From contig JBBTCO010000005.1 of NCBI GenBank assembly GCA_038043185.1, forward strand, positions 62,001 through 126,000: DNA of 64,000 nucleotides, written 5' to 3'. The notes under the pieces were generated by a model. The model worked only from the letters and a program-made list of their open reading frames with translations, was not told the DNA's origin and searched no databases. A program made the position numbers and the translations under genes. Of the stretch, positions 35,726 through 43,856 are shown in pieces. Numbering within the stretch: position 1 is the stretch's first letter; each line of letters begins with the position of its first letter. This stretch comes from UBA5009 sp038043185. Its GTDB lineage: Bacteria > Bdellovibrionota > Bdellovibrionia > Bdellovibrionales > Bdellovibrionaceae.

Positions 35726-37065
35726 AAACAAAACCTCTCGATCATCTTTTCGTAAAATAAAGTGGCTCGATGTAAATCGTCAATCACGACGTGCTCGTTA
35801 GGAGTGTGAATATTTCCTTCTCTTTGTCCTGGACCGAAACAAACACAATCGATACCAACGCGCGAAAAAAGACTCGCTTCATTGGTCGAAGATTGGGCCA
35901 TTATAGTTTCATCTAAACCCATAGCCCGAAGCTCATCACGACAGCCGCGTGCCAGAATTGAGTTGAGCGCCGTGCGATGAGGTTTTTTATAATCGGTCAC
36001 GCGAAAAGAACCACCCACCTTTTCGCATTCTTGTTTTAAAAAAAGCATCCAACGTTCATAAATATCATGAGTAATCACCGGTGGAATACGACAGCTTCCG
36101 CCAATCAGGACATGATCACCCAGGGTTCGAACCATGCCAATATTCAGTGTCGGAGTTGGTGGAAAAAAATCTGAATCGCAATAATCCTTAAATTCTTTTT
36201 CTAATTTTTGAATTGCTCCGTAAATGAAAGTGATTTTTTTAGCAATGGATTCGCGGGTTGGTGTCAGGTCCAATTCCAATATAGCGTGGCTGGGAACAGT
36301 GTTAAAATTCGTGCCGCCATCGATCTCCATTAAAATTACACTTTCCGGGAGCATCAAAAGGTAATCAAACATTTTTACGATAGCGCTTTCGCCTAAATGA
36401 GGCATTGATGAATGAGCTGATTTTCCATTAAAAATTCGACTCTGGGTAGAAGTGCTTTCGCGCAAATTGTGTTCCTGGCGATAATTAATTTCTTCCTTGG
36501 AAAAGGGAATTTGAATCTCAACTGTAGCGAAGCCTTTCGCGGCATTGATCATTCGCAAGTTGCTGGGTTCGCCGATCAAAGCCATTTTTGCAGAAATTTT
36601 ATTTTTTCGAATGAGTTTTAAGGCGCCCGTCATACCGACTTCTTCCCCATAGGTGCCGACAAGCACCGGTGGAAGTCCCCATGATTTTACATCTTTGAAT
36701 TTGACCAGGGCTTCAAGCTTACAAAGAAAATCTAATTTCACATCGGCCGCACCCAAACCATAGATTTTGCCATCTAAAATGGCCGCATCAAATGGATTAT
36801 ATCCCGTTTTTGACCACATTTGGTAAGGCCCTGGATCTACGGTGTCCAAATGAGTTTGGAAAAGAAATTCATTACTGGGACGAGTTTCGACCGGACGGGC
36901 GATCACATTCATTTCTTCAGTATCGCCATTGAACTCTTCTTGAATCTCGACATGTAATCCCCGCTCGCGACAAAATTGGGCCGCTTTTTCGGCAATCACC
37001 TTGCTTCCACTCGTCGGAGTGCTATCGATCGAAATAAATTCTCGACAGGACTGAATGAAATCCAA
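35722..37065 (-). CDS. M20-family metallo-deacylase, possibly succinylglutamate desuccinylase role
   Basis: 447 residues starting at TTG with AAGGAG before it. M20 metal ligands are seen in FQTHLDTVDPG, YGLGAADVKLD, TYGEEVGMTGA and near the end in REGNIHTPNEHV. Family members include ArgE, DapE and carboxypeptidase G2. Placed between a class III aminotransferase and astA, it may remove the succinyl group from succinylglutamate, or deacylate another intermediate, in place of AstE (inference). It follows the aminotransferase stop with no gap. Confidence 0.85.
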   Translation of the reverse strand: MDFIQSCREFISIDSTPTSGSKVIAEKAAQFCRERGLHVEIQEEFNGDTEEMNVIARPVETRPSNEFLFQTHLDTVDPGPYQMWSKTGYNPFDAAILDGKIYGLGAADVKLDFLCKLEALVKFKDVKSWGLPPVLVGTYGEEVGMTGALKLIRKNKISAKMALIGEPSNLRMINAAKGFATVEIQIPFSKEEINYRQEHNLRESTSTQSRIFNGKSAHSSMPHLGESAIVKMFDYLLMLPESVILMEIDGGTNFNTVPSHAILELDLTPTRESIAKKITFIYGAIQKLEKEFKDYCDSDFFPPTPTLNIGMVRTLGDHVLIGGSCRIPPVITHDIYERWMLFLKQECEKVGGSFRVTDYKKPHRTALNSILARGCRDELRAMGLDETIMAQSSTNEASLFSRVGIDCVCFGPGQREGNIHTPNEHVVIDDLHRATLFYEKMIERFCL

Positions 37066-38445
37066 TCAAACTCCTTCAAGAATTGTTTTTTCGATCAACT
37101 GCAGAGCCAGGTCGATATCTTGATCCTGAATGATTGCCGGCACCAAAAATCTGGCGCGAACTGGATCTTTTCCGCAGCTAAAAGAAATTAGCCCATTATT
37201 AAATAATTTCTTTAAAAATGAATCAACTTGCTCTTTCTTGCCATCGAATGGAGTAAAGGCAATCATCAGTCCCATGCCCCCAGCGTCCTGAACTTTTCCT
37301 TTACAGCTGGTTTCATTGAGATGATTTAAGCCCTTGACCAATTTTTGATGGATCTTCTGAATCCGACCTTGTGATCCAAGATATCCTTCATTTTTCAACA
37401 TATCCAACATTTCCATACCGGCACACATTGCTACGGTGGTTCCAGAAAATGTCCCCGCAATCAAACCTGGTTTTGGATTGTATTCTTCGGTGTACAAAGT
37501 TGCACCAAGTTGAGCTGTTTTTGCGATCGTTACAATGTCCAAGTAATTGCCAATATCTAATGTTTCAAAAGCAAAAAGTTCACCCGTACGAGTGAAAGTT
37601 TGAACTTCATCCGCCCATAAAGCTATTTTTTTGGATTTACAAAACTCGAGAAGGGGAATGAAAAATTCGCGTGGTGCTGGCTGATATCCACCCTCGCCCA
37701 GCATTGGCTCGAAACCAAAACAAGAAATATTTTTTTCATGTTTAGCGACATGTTCTTTCAACTCATTCAAAGTGTTTTCTGCACTTCGAGGATTTTTTTT
37801 GTCATAAAAATTAATACGTAAAACTTCATTGTATTCAGGAAGTCCTACTCGATAAGCCGGATTATCCGTTACTTCAGCCATTATCGTGGATCGACCCGCA
37901 AAAGCATTTTTAAAACCGATGATCATACGAGCTGGTGAATTTTTTTGCCGAGCAATCTTCAAGGCGGTCTCGTTAGCCATAGTTCCACAGGTCGCAAGCC
38001 ACGCATGTTTCAAGCGACTTTTTTCTGAAGCCCAACGAACTAATTTTTCCGAAAATTGAAGGTACTCTTTGTTTGGCTCAAGATTTCCTTGCATAACAAT
38101 ATCCGAAAGAGCCCCTCGCAAAGAAGCTGCGATAACTCGCGGATGGCCGTGGCCAAAAAGATGGATGCCGATGCCGTTAATTAAGTCTAATTTAATGCTT
38201 CCGTCTTCGAGCTCAACAAAAGGACCCCGGCCCGCCCCTGATCCAATATAGGGATAATGCAAGGGACGGCCTCTTAAAGTGGCAATTTGATCCATCATTT
38301 TTTTAGCTCGATCAGCATGATCGGGTTGCTGAGCTTGAATTCCAGGAATTTGTTGATTAATTTTTCCAACCTCAGAAACAAGTTCTTCGATTAAATTTTT
38401 AACTTTTGGGTTGTCATTGATTTTTTGTGAAAAAAGCTGCGGCAT
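37066..38445 (-). CDS. Class III PLP aminotransferase (AstC/LAT-like)
   Basis: 459 residues. DLINGIGIHLFGHGHPRVIAA, CGTMANETALKIAR, FAGRSTIMAEVTDNPAYR, the cofactor Asp in LWADEVQTFTRTGELFAFE and the PLP Lys in TIAKTAQLGAT are visible. This is the class III fold used by acetylornithine, succinylornithine and lysine-6 aminotransferases. In this operon a succinylornithine aminotransferase role is the simplest reading. AAGGACA lies before the ATG. First gene of the operon running to 31029. Confidence 0.85.
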   Translation of the reverse strand: MPQLFSQKINDNPKVKNLIEELVSEVGKINQQIPGIQAQQPDHADRAKKMMDQIATLRGRPLHYPYIGSGAGRGPFVELEDGSIKLDLINGIGIHLFGHGHPRVIAASLRGALSDIVMQGNLEPNKEYLQFSEKLVRWASEKSRLKHAWLATCGTMANETALKIARQKNSPARMIIGFKNAFAGRSTIMAEVTDNPAYRVGLPEYNEVLRINFYDKKNPRSAENTLNELKEHVAKHEKNISCFGFEPMLGEGGYQPAPREFFIPLLEFCKSKKIALWADEVQTFTRTGELFAFETLDIGNYLDIVTIAKTAQLGATLYTEEYNPKPGLIAGTFSGTTVAMCAGMEMLDMLKNEGYLGSQGRIQKIHQKLVKGLNHLNETSCKGKVQDAGGMGLMIAFTPFDGKKEQVDSFLKKLFNNGLISFSCGKDPVRARFLVPAIIQDQDIDLALQLIEKTILEGV

Positions 38446-38527
38446 AGGCTTGTCCTTCCAAAATTAAGAATAGGACCAGTTTACTCCCCGCATAAGAGCA
38501 AGACAAGACACGACATGGACAGATATC

Positions 38528-39340
38528 GTGGAGTTTATGGTCTTGATTTTTCTAATACTCATGCCGTGGACTAACGTCGCTTGGAGCCAACCTTTGGACC
38601 CGGACCCTGCCGTATTGTCCTTCGAACAAAGTTTTCAAGAAGGCGTGAAGCTTTATCAAAACAAAGATTTCGAGAAAGCCCGCTCTTCTTTTGAAGCTTC
38701 TTTAGTAAAAGACCCTCATAACATTTCCGTTTTGACTAATTTAGGAATGGTTTTTTTCGAAATAGGCAAAAAGGGTCTAGCCCTGGCTTATTTACGTCGT
38801 GCGCTAGAAATTGATGCTGACTTTAGGCCAGCACAAACAGCCTATAACTATGTTTGGTCACGTCTTGAAGTGAAAGAGCTCCCCCACCGACTAGAAACCT
38901 ACGAAAGCCTGCGCGATTATCTTTTAAAACCGGTCAGTTTATCCTCTTATCTTTGGCTCGGCAGTTTATTTTTTTTGCTTTCTGGCTGGTTGCTGATCCG
39001 TTTTTTTGGAAAAAGAAAGCGTGCCTTTGAAGAAGAGCTCCCCTTGCCGCCATTTCCCACGGTGGGTTTTATGATAATGATTATCTTCATCACCTTCTTT
39101 AGCCTCACTTTGCTTAAAGTCTATGATCTTACTTTAACTCGTGCGACGATAACCGCTGAAAAAGTTCCAATGCACACCGCGCCGAATGAAAATGAGGCCA
39201 GCCTCTTTGAATTAAGCCAAGGACTTGAGGTTATCCTTAGAAAGTCGGAAGCCGACTGGGTCCAAGTGACTTATCCCGGGGGACCAACAGGTTGGGTAAA
39301 AAAGACAGAACTGATGGTTACCACCGACGGGAGCATCTAA
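38528..39340 (+). CDS. Membrane TPR protein with C-terminal SH3-like domain (BatE-like)
   Basis: 270 residues from a GTG (an ATG at 38537 is the alternative). A signal peptide (to about 22), TPR repeats (SFQEGVKLYQNKDFEKARSSFEASLVKDP, LTNLGMVFFEIGKKGLALAYLRRALEID), two membrane helices (about 138-157 and 177-196) and a C-terminal SH3-like domain (MHTAPNENEASLFELSQG, VQVTYPGGPTGWVKKTEL). The layout resembles BatE proteins of the Bdellovibrio/Bacteroides BAT operons, but no BatA-D genes are adjacent. Confidence 0.8.
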   Translation: MEFMVLIFLILMPWTNVAWSQPLDPDPAVLSFEQSFQEGVKLYQNKDFEKARSSFEASLVKDPHNISVLTNLGMVFFEIGKKGLALAYLRRALEIDADFRPAQTAYNYVWSRLEVKELPHRLETYESLRDYLLKPVSLSSYLWLGSLFFLLSGWLLIRFFGKRKRAFEEELPLPPFPTVGFMIMIIFITFFSLTLLKVYDLTLTRATITAEKVPMHTAPNENEASLFELSQGLEVILRKSEADWVQVTYPGGPTGWVKKTELMVTTDGSI

Positions 39341-39856
39341 ATGATAAATTATTTTTGGGATAATATTTTCAAAGGCGATAGAAAAGAAAAAAGCGTCTAC
39401 ACAACTTTAAAAAATAACATTTTATTTAAAGATCTCAACCCCCGCGAGCTTCAATTGGTTCAAAATATCGTGAATGTTCGACACTTTCAAAAAGGCGAAG
39501 TGATTTTCCAATATGGCGAAGTTGGCGTGGGAATGTATTTAATTGTCTCCGGCTCTGTAGATATTTCGCTGAATGGAAAGATCATCACTAAACTTAAAGA
39601 AGGTGATTTTTTCGGAGAACTTGCTCTTGCTGAAGAAAATGGGCGAAGAACTGCGGACACAATCAGTGCCGAAGAATGTGTTATGATCGGTTTTTTCCGA
39701 CCAGATATGTTCGAGATTGCCAATCGCAACCCAAGTGCGGGAGTAAAAATTCTTTTTCGACTTTCCCAGGTTCTTGGCACACGCCTGCTTGAAACAACAA
39801 CTCTAATTTCAACGATGAGGCGAGATGCAAGACTCAACGATCAAAAGAATTCATAG
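39341..39856 (+). CDS. Single-domain cyclic-nucleotide-binding protein
   Basis: 171 residues. One CNB domain (about 30-145): FQKGEVIFQYGEVGVGMYLIVSGSV and KEGDFFGELALAEENGRRTADT, with the Gly-Glu and RRTA of a functional phosphate-binding cassette. No HTH or effector domain follows. It starts right after the TPR/SH3 gene and overlaps the AI-2E-family gene by 32 bases. It is a second potential receptor for cyclic nucleotides in the window. Confidence 0.88.
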   Translation: MINYFWDNIFKGDRKEKSVYTTLKNNILFKDLNPRELQLVQNIVNVRHFQKGEVIFQYGEVGVGMYLIVSGSVDISLNGKIITKLKEGDFFGELALAEENGRRTADTISAEECVMIGFFRPDMFEIANRNPSAGVKILFRLSQVLGTRLLETTTLISTMRRDARLNDQKNS

Positions 39857-40871
39857 AAGAAAACTGATTTTTTTTCTTGGATTTTTATTAGCTTTTTTTC
39901 TTGGACTGACTTTTGTAAAAAATTTACTGATTTCATTTTTATTGGCCTTCGTAGGATTCTATATTTTAAGCCCTTTAGTTGATGTTTTAGAGAGGAAAGG
40001 CTTATCGCGAGGCTGGTCTGCCGCAGTTCCATTTTTTATTTTTTTATCGGTGTTTGGCATTTTACTTCAATTGCTTTTGCCTTTACTTGTCTCTCAGTTT
40101 GATGAACTCAAAACAGATTTTCCAAAATATTCAGATGGTTTTACAAGAATTTTAATGGATTTGAAGATGAAAATAAGCCACTTTTCTGATGCCGCCGTTG
40201 CCGAACGAATCGCCAGCCAAATCCAAGAATATCTTCAAACTTTAACGCAAAATATTTTTCGTGATATTCCCGAAGTTGTTTCAAATTCTTTGACCGTTCT
40301 TGTGTTAGCTCCCTTTTTAACATTTTTTATGCTTTTGGACGGCAAAAGGTGGATTCGAAATATTTTATCACTAGTGCCTAATAGCTTTTTTGAATTGGCA
40401 CTGAATTTAAATTATCAAATCTCAACGCAAATGGGTGGCTTTGTCCGAGCCCGACTTTTAGAAACTTTGATTATTGGTTTCCTAACATGGATCGGTTTAA
40501 TCATGATCCAGTTTCCTTATGCTCTATTTCTTGCTGTGCTTGCGGGAGTACTGAATCTAATTCCTTATATTGGTCCTTTTATTGGCGCTGCCCCGGCCTT
40601 TTTAATCGCCATGACAAACACTGGTATCCCCGTGAATTATACTCTCTTATGTTTAGTTTATATTTTTGCCCAAGTGATTGATATGGCTATCATTGTTCCA
40701 TTAGTTGTTGCCAAGATAGTAAATCTTCATCCAGTCACAGTGGTGCTTGCAGTTATGGTTGGATCTCAGATGATGGGCATTTTAGGAATGATTATTTCCA
40801 TTCCCCTGGCTAGCGTCATGAAGGTGACTTTCCAGTCTTTGTACGCTCATTCAACAGACTTTCGCAGATGA
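39825..40871 (+). CDS. AI-2E family membrane transporter
   Basis: 348 residues with about seven to eight membrane helices. Family marks: FLLAFVGFYILSPLVDVLERKGLSRGWSA, LLPLLVSQFDELKTDFPKY, VLAPFLTFFMLLDG and AGVLNLIPYIGPFIGAAPAFLIAM. AI-2E (formerly PerM/YdiK) proteins include ion antiporters and export proteins, so no substrate can be set. Overlaps the CNB gene. Confidence 0.9.
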   Translation: MQDSTIKRIHRRKLIFFLGFLLAFFLGLTFVKNLLISFLLAFVGFYILSPLVDVLERKGLSRGWSAAVPFFIFLSVFGILLQLLLPLLVSQFDELKTDFPKYSDGFTRILMDLKMKISHFSDAAVAERIASQIQEYLQTLTQNIFRDIPEVVSNSLTVLVLAPFLTFFMLLDGKRWIRNILSLVPNSFFELALNLNYQISTQMGGFVRARLLETLIIGFLTWIGLIMIQFPYALFLAVLAGVLNLIPYIGPFIGAAPAFLIAMTNTGIPVNYTLLCLVYIFAQVIDMAIIVPLVVAKIVNLHPVTVVLAVMVGSQMMGILGMIISIPLASVMKVTFQSLYAHSTDFRR

Positions 40872-40914
40872 GAACCTGTTGACTTTTTACGCAGGGGGCA
40901 ATTACAGTTTGTCT

Positions 40915-41658
40915 ATGAAATATTCTTTTTTGATCGCTTCTATTTTGCTCCCACTTAGTTTTCAAATTCTTACCGCCTGTTCTTCTGAAGAAAAAAAAGC
41001 GGATACTCCTGAAGGTCTTTTTGCTTTAGCCCAAGAATATGAAAAAGATGAACGTTATGAAGATGCAATTCGTAAATACACGGATGTAAAAAATCGATTT
41101 CCTTATAGTTCGATGGCCCCAAAAGCCGAATTGGCTATTGCCGATGTGCATTTTAAAGAAGAATCCTTTGTAGATGCTCAGTTAAGTTATGTGACATTTC
41201 GAGAACTTCACCCCAAGCATCCGCAAATTGATTATGTGCTTTTTCGCATTGGTTTGAGTTATTTTAAACAATTACCAGAAACCATCGATCGTGATTTAAG
41301 CGTGGCCAACGAGGCGATCAACTATTTCAACGAACTCATCAATAATTATGCAACCTCGACGCATATTAACGATGCCAAAGAAAAACGGGACCAGGTCATG
41401 AAAAAATTGGCTGAAAAAGAAGACTACATCGGAGATTTTTATTTTAAACGCCATCTTCATGAAAGTGCCATACCCCGCTATGAAAACTTGCTAAAAAAGT
41501 TTCCAAACCAAGGATTTGATGCTCGTGCCTTAGGTCGGTTAGTCATTTCCTGTAAAAAAACCAATGACCAGGCTAAAGCTCAAAAATATTTTCAGGTGTT
41601 AAAAGAAAAACATTCCAATACTAGCGATTTTAATGACGCCAGAAAGGTGATGAACTGA
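40915..41658 (+). CDS. bamD: BamD-like outer-membrane assembly lipoprotein
   Basis: 247 residues from the ATG at 40915. The signal ends in a lipobox (LSFQILTAC). TPR-like repeats follow: GLFALAQEYEKDERYEDAIRKYTDVKNRFPYSSMAPKAEL, DAQLSYVTFRELHPKHPQIDYVLFRIGLSYF. The R(F)P(Y/F)S and FxxLHPxH features are typical of BamD/YfiO. BamD is the essential lipoprotein of the Bam complex that inserts outer-membrane proteins. An upstream in-frame start at 40879 lacks a signal layout and is rejected. Confidence 0.87.
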   Translation: MKYSFLIASILLPLSFQILTACSSEEKKADTPEGLFALAQEYEKDERYEDAIRKYTDVKNRFPYSSMAPKAELAIADVHFKEESFVDAQLSYVTFRELHPKHPQIDYVLFRIGLSYFKQLPETIDRDLSVANEAINYFNELINNYATSTHINDAKEKRDQVMKKLAEKEDYIGDFYFKRHLHESAIPRYENLLKKFPNQGFDARALGRLVISCKKTNDQAKAQKYFQVLKEKHSNTSDFNDARKVMN

Positions 41659-42380
41659 TGGAAATATCCAAAGAAGAAATTCTGAACGAGGCTCGTTCCC
41701 ACTTCATCAATGGAAATTATAAAATGGCCGAAGGCCTTTTGAACCAACTGCTTCTTTCTCCGCAACGAAATCCTGAAATTTATCAAATGCTCGCAACAAT
41801 TTATTACGATCAAGGGCAGTTCAGTCGCGCCATCAAAACCTTCAAAAGAGCCCTTGAAATTGATCCCACCTACACCGATGCCAGCGTCGGACTTTCAATT
41901 ATTTTAAATGATCTTGGTAAGTATGACGAAGGCAAACGGGTCTTTTTAGATGCTCAAAAACTTTTAGACTTAAAATCAGGTCGAAACGATCCTTATATTG
42001 ATGAAAAAATTGCTTCTAAACATGAAGAAATCGCTGATCTTTATTTCCAATACAAAAAATACTCTGAATCCCTCGAGCAATTGCTAAAAGCCCAAAAGCT
42101 TTCTTCACGACGCTCTGGGATAGGACTTCGAATTGCCGAATGTTATGTAAAATTGGGTCTTACTGATCGTGCAATCAAAGATTTAAAAAGTTTAATTTCA
42201 GAGTTTCCGGGTTTTTTACCAGCTCGACTTAAATTGGGAGTTATTTATTATAATTCTCATATGATTGCCGAAGCTTCCGAGGAATGGGAAACTGTTTTGA
42301 TTCGTGATCCTCATCATCCCGAGGCAAAACGATACTTGAAAATGGCTCAAGCTGCTGGCGTTACACAAATAGAACTTTAA
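41658..42380 (+). CDS. Soluble tetratricopeptide-repeat protein
   Basis: 240 residues without a signal peptide. At least five TPR units: EARSHFINGNYKMAEGLLNQLL, YQMLATIYYDQGQFSRAIKTFKRALEIDP, ADLYFQYKKYSESLEQLLKAQKLS, RIAECYVKLGLTDRAIKDLKSLI and LGVIYYNSHMIAEASEEWETVLI. It will act as a binding scaffold; the partner is unknown. The ATG overlaps the bamD stop (TGATG), and hpt follows by 15 bases. Confidence 0.87.
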   Translation: MEISKEEILNEARSHFINGNYKMAEGLLNQLLLSPQRNPEIYQMLATIYYDQGQFSRAIKTFKRALEIDPTYTDASVGLSIILNDLGKYDEGKRVFLDAQKLLDLKSGRNDPYIDEKIASKHEEIADLYFQYKKYSESLEQLLKAQKLSSRRSGIGLRIAECYVKLGLTDRAIKDLKSLISEFPGFLPARLKLGVIYYNSHMIAEASEEWETVLIRDPHHPEAKRYLKMAQAAGVTQIEL

Positions 42381-42395
42381 AAAAGGTCGCTTCGT

Positions 42396-42914
42396 ATGGC
42401 ACAAATGAAAGATTCGATGGTTCCCTTCCTGACGTCTGAAGAAATTCAAATTCTTGTTCGGAAGTTGGCTAAACAAATTGAAATGGATTATCGCAACAAA
42501 GAAGTTGTTTTTATATGTCCACTTCGGGGCTCCGTGCACTTTGCTGCAGATCTCATGAGAAACGTTAATTTGCGCCAACAAATTGATTTTGTTTACGTTC
42601 GGGCTTCAAATCGGGGCGGGACAATTAGCATCACTAAGGATATCTCCATAAATATTGCCGATAAAGATGTCCTTATTTTAGAAGAAATTATTGATACGGG
42701 TCGAACTTTGAATTTTTTAAAAAACCGCCTGCTTTCGGCAAATCCAGCTTCTTTAAAAATTGTTACTTTATTGGATAAGCCTGCTCGTCGTGAATTGCCC
42801 TTACGTGCTGACTATATTGGCAAAACAATCGATGATCGCTATGTTGTTGGCTATGGCATGGACATTGATGAAACTGGCCGAAATTATCCTGATATCTATA
42901 ATCTCAAAAATTAA
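42396..42914 (+). CDS. hpt: Hypoxanthine phosphoribosyltransferase
   Basis: 172 residues. The type I PRT PRPP loop is VLILEEIIDTGRTLNFL; the hood and C-terminal features are FICPLRGSVHFAADLMR, VRASNRGGTISI, VTLLDKPARRE and YVVGYGMDIDETGRNYPDIY. It salvages hypoxanthine and probably guanine using PRPP. The E-E-x-x-D-T-G variant is normal for Hpt. Confidence 0.92.
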   Translation: MAQMKDSMVPFLTSEEIQILVRKLAKQIEMDYRNKEVVFICPLRGSVHFAADLMRNVNLRQQIDFVYVRASNRGGTISITKDISINIADKDVLILEEIIDTGRTLNFLKNRLLSANPASLKIVTLLDKPARRELPLRADYIGKTIDDRYVVGYGMDIDETGRNYPDIYNLKN

Positions 42915-42926
42915 GATAGCTCGAGC

Positions 42927-43001
42927 TTAGCTGACCCAAACATTCACAGCGAAAAGTATCACCACACAAATTGCATAAAGAACGATAATTTGTTTTTGCA
43001 T
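42927..43001 (-). CDS. 24-residue single-helix membrane peptide
   Basis: A very short reading frame: MQKQIIVLYAICVVILFA then VNVWVS and TAA. The whole chain is one hydrophobic helix. It is preceded by a strong GGAGGAG Shine-Dalgarno (43012-43018) at 10 bases and by a promoter-like TTGACG-N17-TAACTT. The gene diverges from the Tad pilus locus and faces the end of hpt. I do not recognise it; size and layout resemble small membrane regulators such as KdpF- or CydX-type peptides. Real translation is inferred from the signals. Confidence 0.6.
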   Translation of the reverse strand: MQKQIIVLYAICVVILFAVNVWVS

Positions 43002-43021
43002 ATTATTGTTACTCCTCCACT

Positions 43022-43050
43022 GTCTAAGTTACATACAGTGCTTTGGTCCG
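43022..43050 (-). promoter_or_regulatory. Promoter for the 24-residue membrane peptide
   Basis: On the minus strand TTGACG, 17 bases, TAACTT, then about 6 bases to the Shine-Dalgarno region. It lies between the peptide and the flp control region. Confidence 0.55.
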
Positions 43051-43091
43051 TCAAATCTTTGTCCGACTAAAGTCTAAACATTTTTTTAAAT

Positions 43092-43125
43092 AATTCTCAA
43101 ATTGAAACAAAAGAATTCTCAAATT
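43092..43125 (+). repeat. Pair of 12-base direct repeats upstream of flp
   Basis: AATTCTCAAATT at 43092-43103 and again at 43114-43125, 22 bases start to start, that is two helical turns on one DNA face. The second copy ends 6 bases before the -35-like element of the flp promoter. This is the layout of a dimeric activator or repressor site. Confidence 0.6.
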
Positions 43126-43131
43126 CCTCTC

Positions 43132-43157
43132 TAAAAAAATGAGACTTTCGCCGATAA
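43132..43157 (+). promoter_or_regulatory. Sigma-28 (FliA)-like promoter of the flp/Tad operon
   Basis: TAAAAAAA at 43132-43139, 10 bases, GCCGATAA at 43150-43157. The -10 octamer equals the FliA consensus; spacing is one base short of the usual. The flp Shine-Dalgarno (TAGGAGGA) follows by about 8 bases. Confidence 0.6.
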
Positions 43158-43179
43158 TAAGCTTGTAGGAGGACAACTA

Positions 43180-43371
43180 ATGAAAAAACTAACAAAAAAA
43201 AATCGTCGTTTATTTAGTAATGAAAAAGGTCAGGGAATGGTTGAGTACATTCTGCTTCTTGTCGTGGTCATCGGTTTAGTCGCGATCTTCAAAGGAAGAA
43301 TTATCGAAGTGATCAAAGGGAAAACGGATCAAGTCGGTAGCGGCATGGATTCTTTTCAAGTTGAGCAATAA
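43180..43371 (+). CDS. flp: Flp-type (type IVb) pilin
   Basis: 63 residues. The class III prepilin leader ends NEKG, with cleavage before QGMVEYILLLVVVIG, giving Glu at +5 and Tyr at +6, the Flp signature. The rest is one membrane helix and a short hydrophilic tail. It is the major subunit of the Tad pilus. TAGGAGGA lies 7 bases before the ATG. First gene of the Tad operon. Confidence 0.93.
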   Translation: MKKLTKKNRRLFSNEKGQGMVEYILLLVVVIGLVAIFKGRIIEVIKGKTDQVGSGMDSFQVEQ

Positions 43372-43377
43372 ACTAAC

Positions 43378-43566
43378 ATGACCATCGAATACATTCTCTT
43401 GATGATTTGTGTTTTTGGTATTGGGCTGAAGTTTTTTGTAAGCGCCCCAATGGATGCTTTCAAAGAAGCCGGCCCCCGCCTGGGAGCTCGTGTCGAAAGA
43501 CATTTAGCGACTGGAACCGGTTTTAAATATCAAGGACGCAACCATCGCTGGGATCAGGCCCAATGA
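43378..43566 (+). CDS. Flp-like membrane protein without a prepilin leader
   Basis: 62 residues starting MTIEYILLMICVFGIG, which looks like a mature Flp N-terminus (xxxEYILL) but has no leader peptide or cleavage Gly. A hydrophilic, basic tail follows (GARVERHLATGTGFKYQGRNH). It starts 6 bases after flp and overlaps the next gene by 4 bases. It may be an inner-membrane accessory subunit that skips prepilin processing. No named family recognised. Confidence 0.75.
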   Translation: MTIEYILLMICVFGIGLKFFVSAPMDAFKEAGPRLGARVERHLATGTGFKYQGRNHRWDQAQ

Positions 43567-43832
43567 ATAAAACCTTCATGATTCTTAACAATCAAAAAGG
43601 TCAATTTGTCATCGAAGCCATTCTTCTGATGGTTTTGAGCCTGGGTCTTCTTATGGCCGGCACCCGCTATTTGCGCGAGAAAAAAGCTGTGCAAGCTGTC
43701 GTGCAAGGTCCTTGGTCACGGGTAGCGACGATGACTGAATCTGGAATTTGGGCACCAAACACTCCTCAACAAATTCGACGACACCCCAATACCGCGCAAA
43801 ATCGTGGTGTGACATTGTTGGAGTTTCAATAA
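43563..43832 (+). CDS. Minor pseudopilin-like protein
   Basis: 89 residues. A prepilin-type leader ends NNQKG, cleaved before QFVIEAILLMVLSLGLLMAG with Glu at +5. After one helix the tail is hydrophilic. It is therefore a candidate minor Tad pseudopilin. Overlaps the preceding gene and precedes another pseudopilin by 24 bases. Confidence 0.75.
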   Translation: MNKTFMILNNQKGQFVIEAILLMVLSLGLLMAGTRYLREKKAVQAVVQGPWSRVATMTESGIWAPNTPQQIRRHPNTAQNRGVTLLEFQ

Positions 43833-43856
43833 TTTAATTTTTAAAGGGAAATCACT

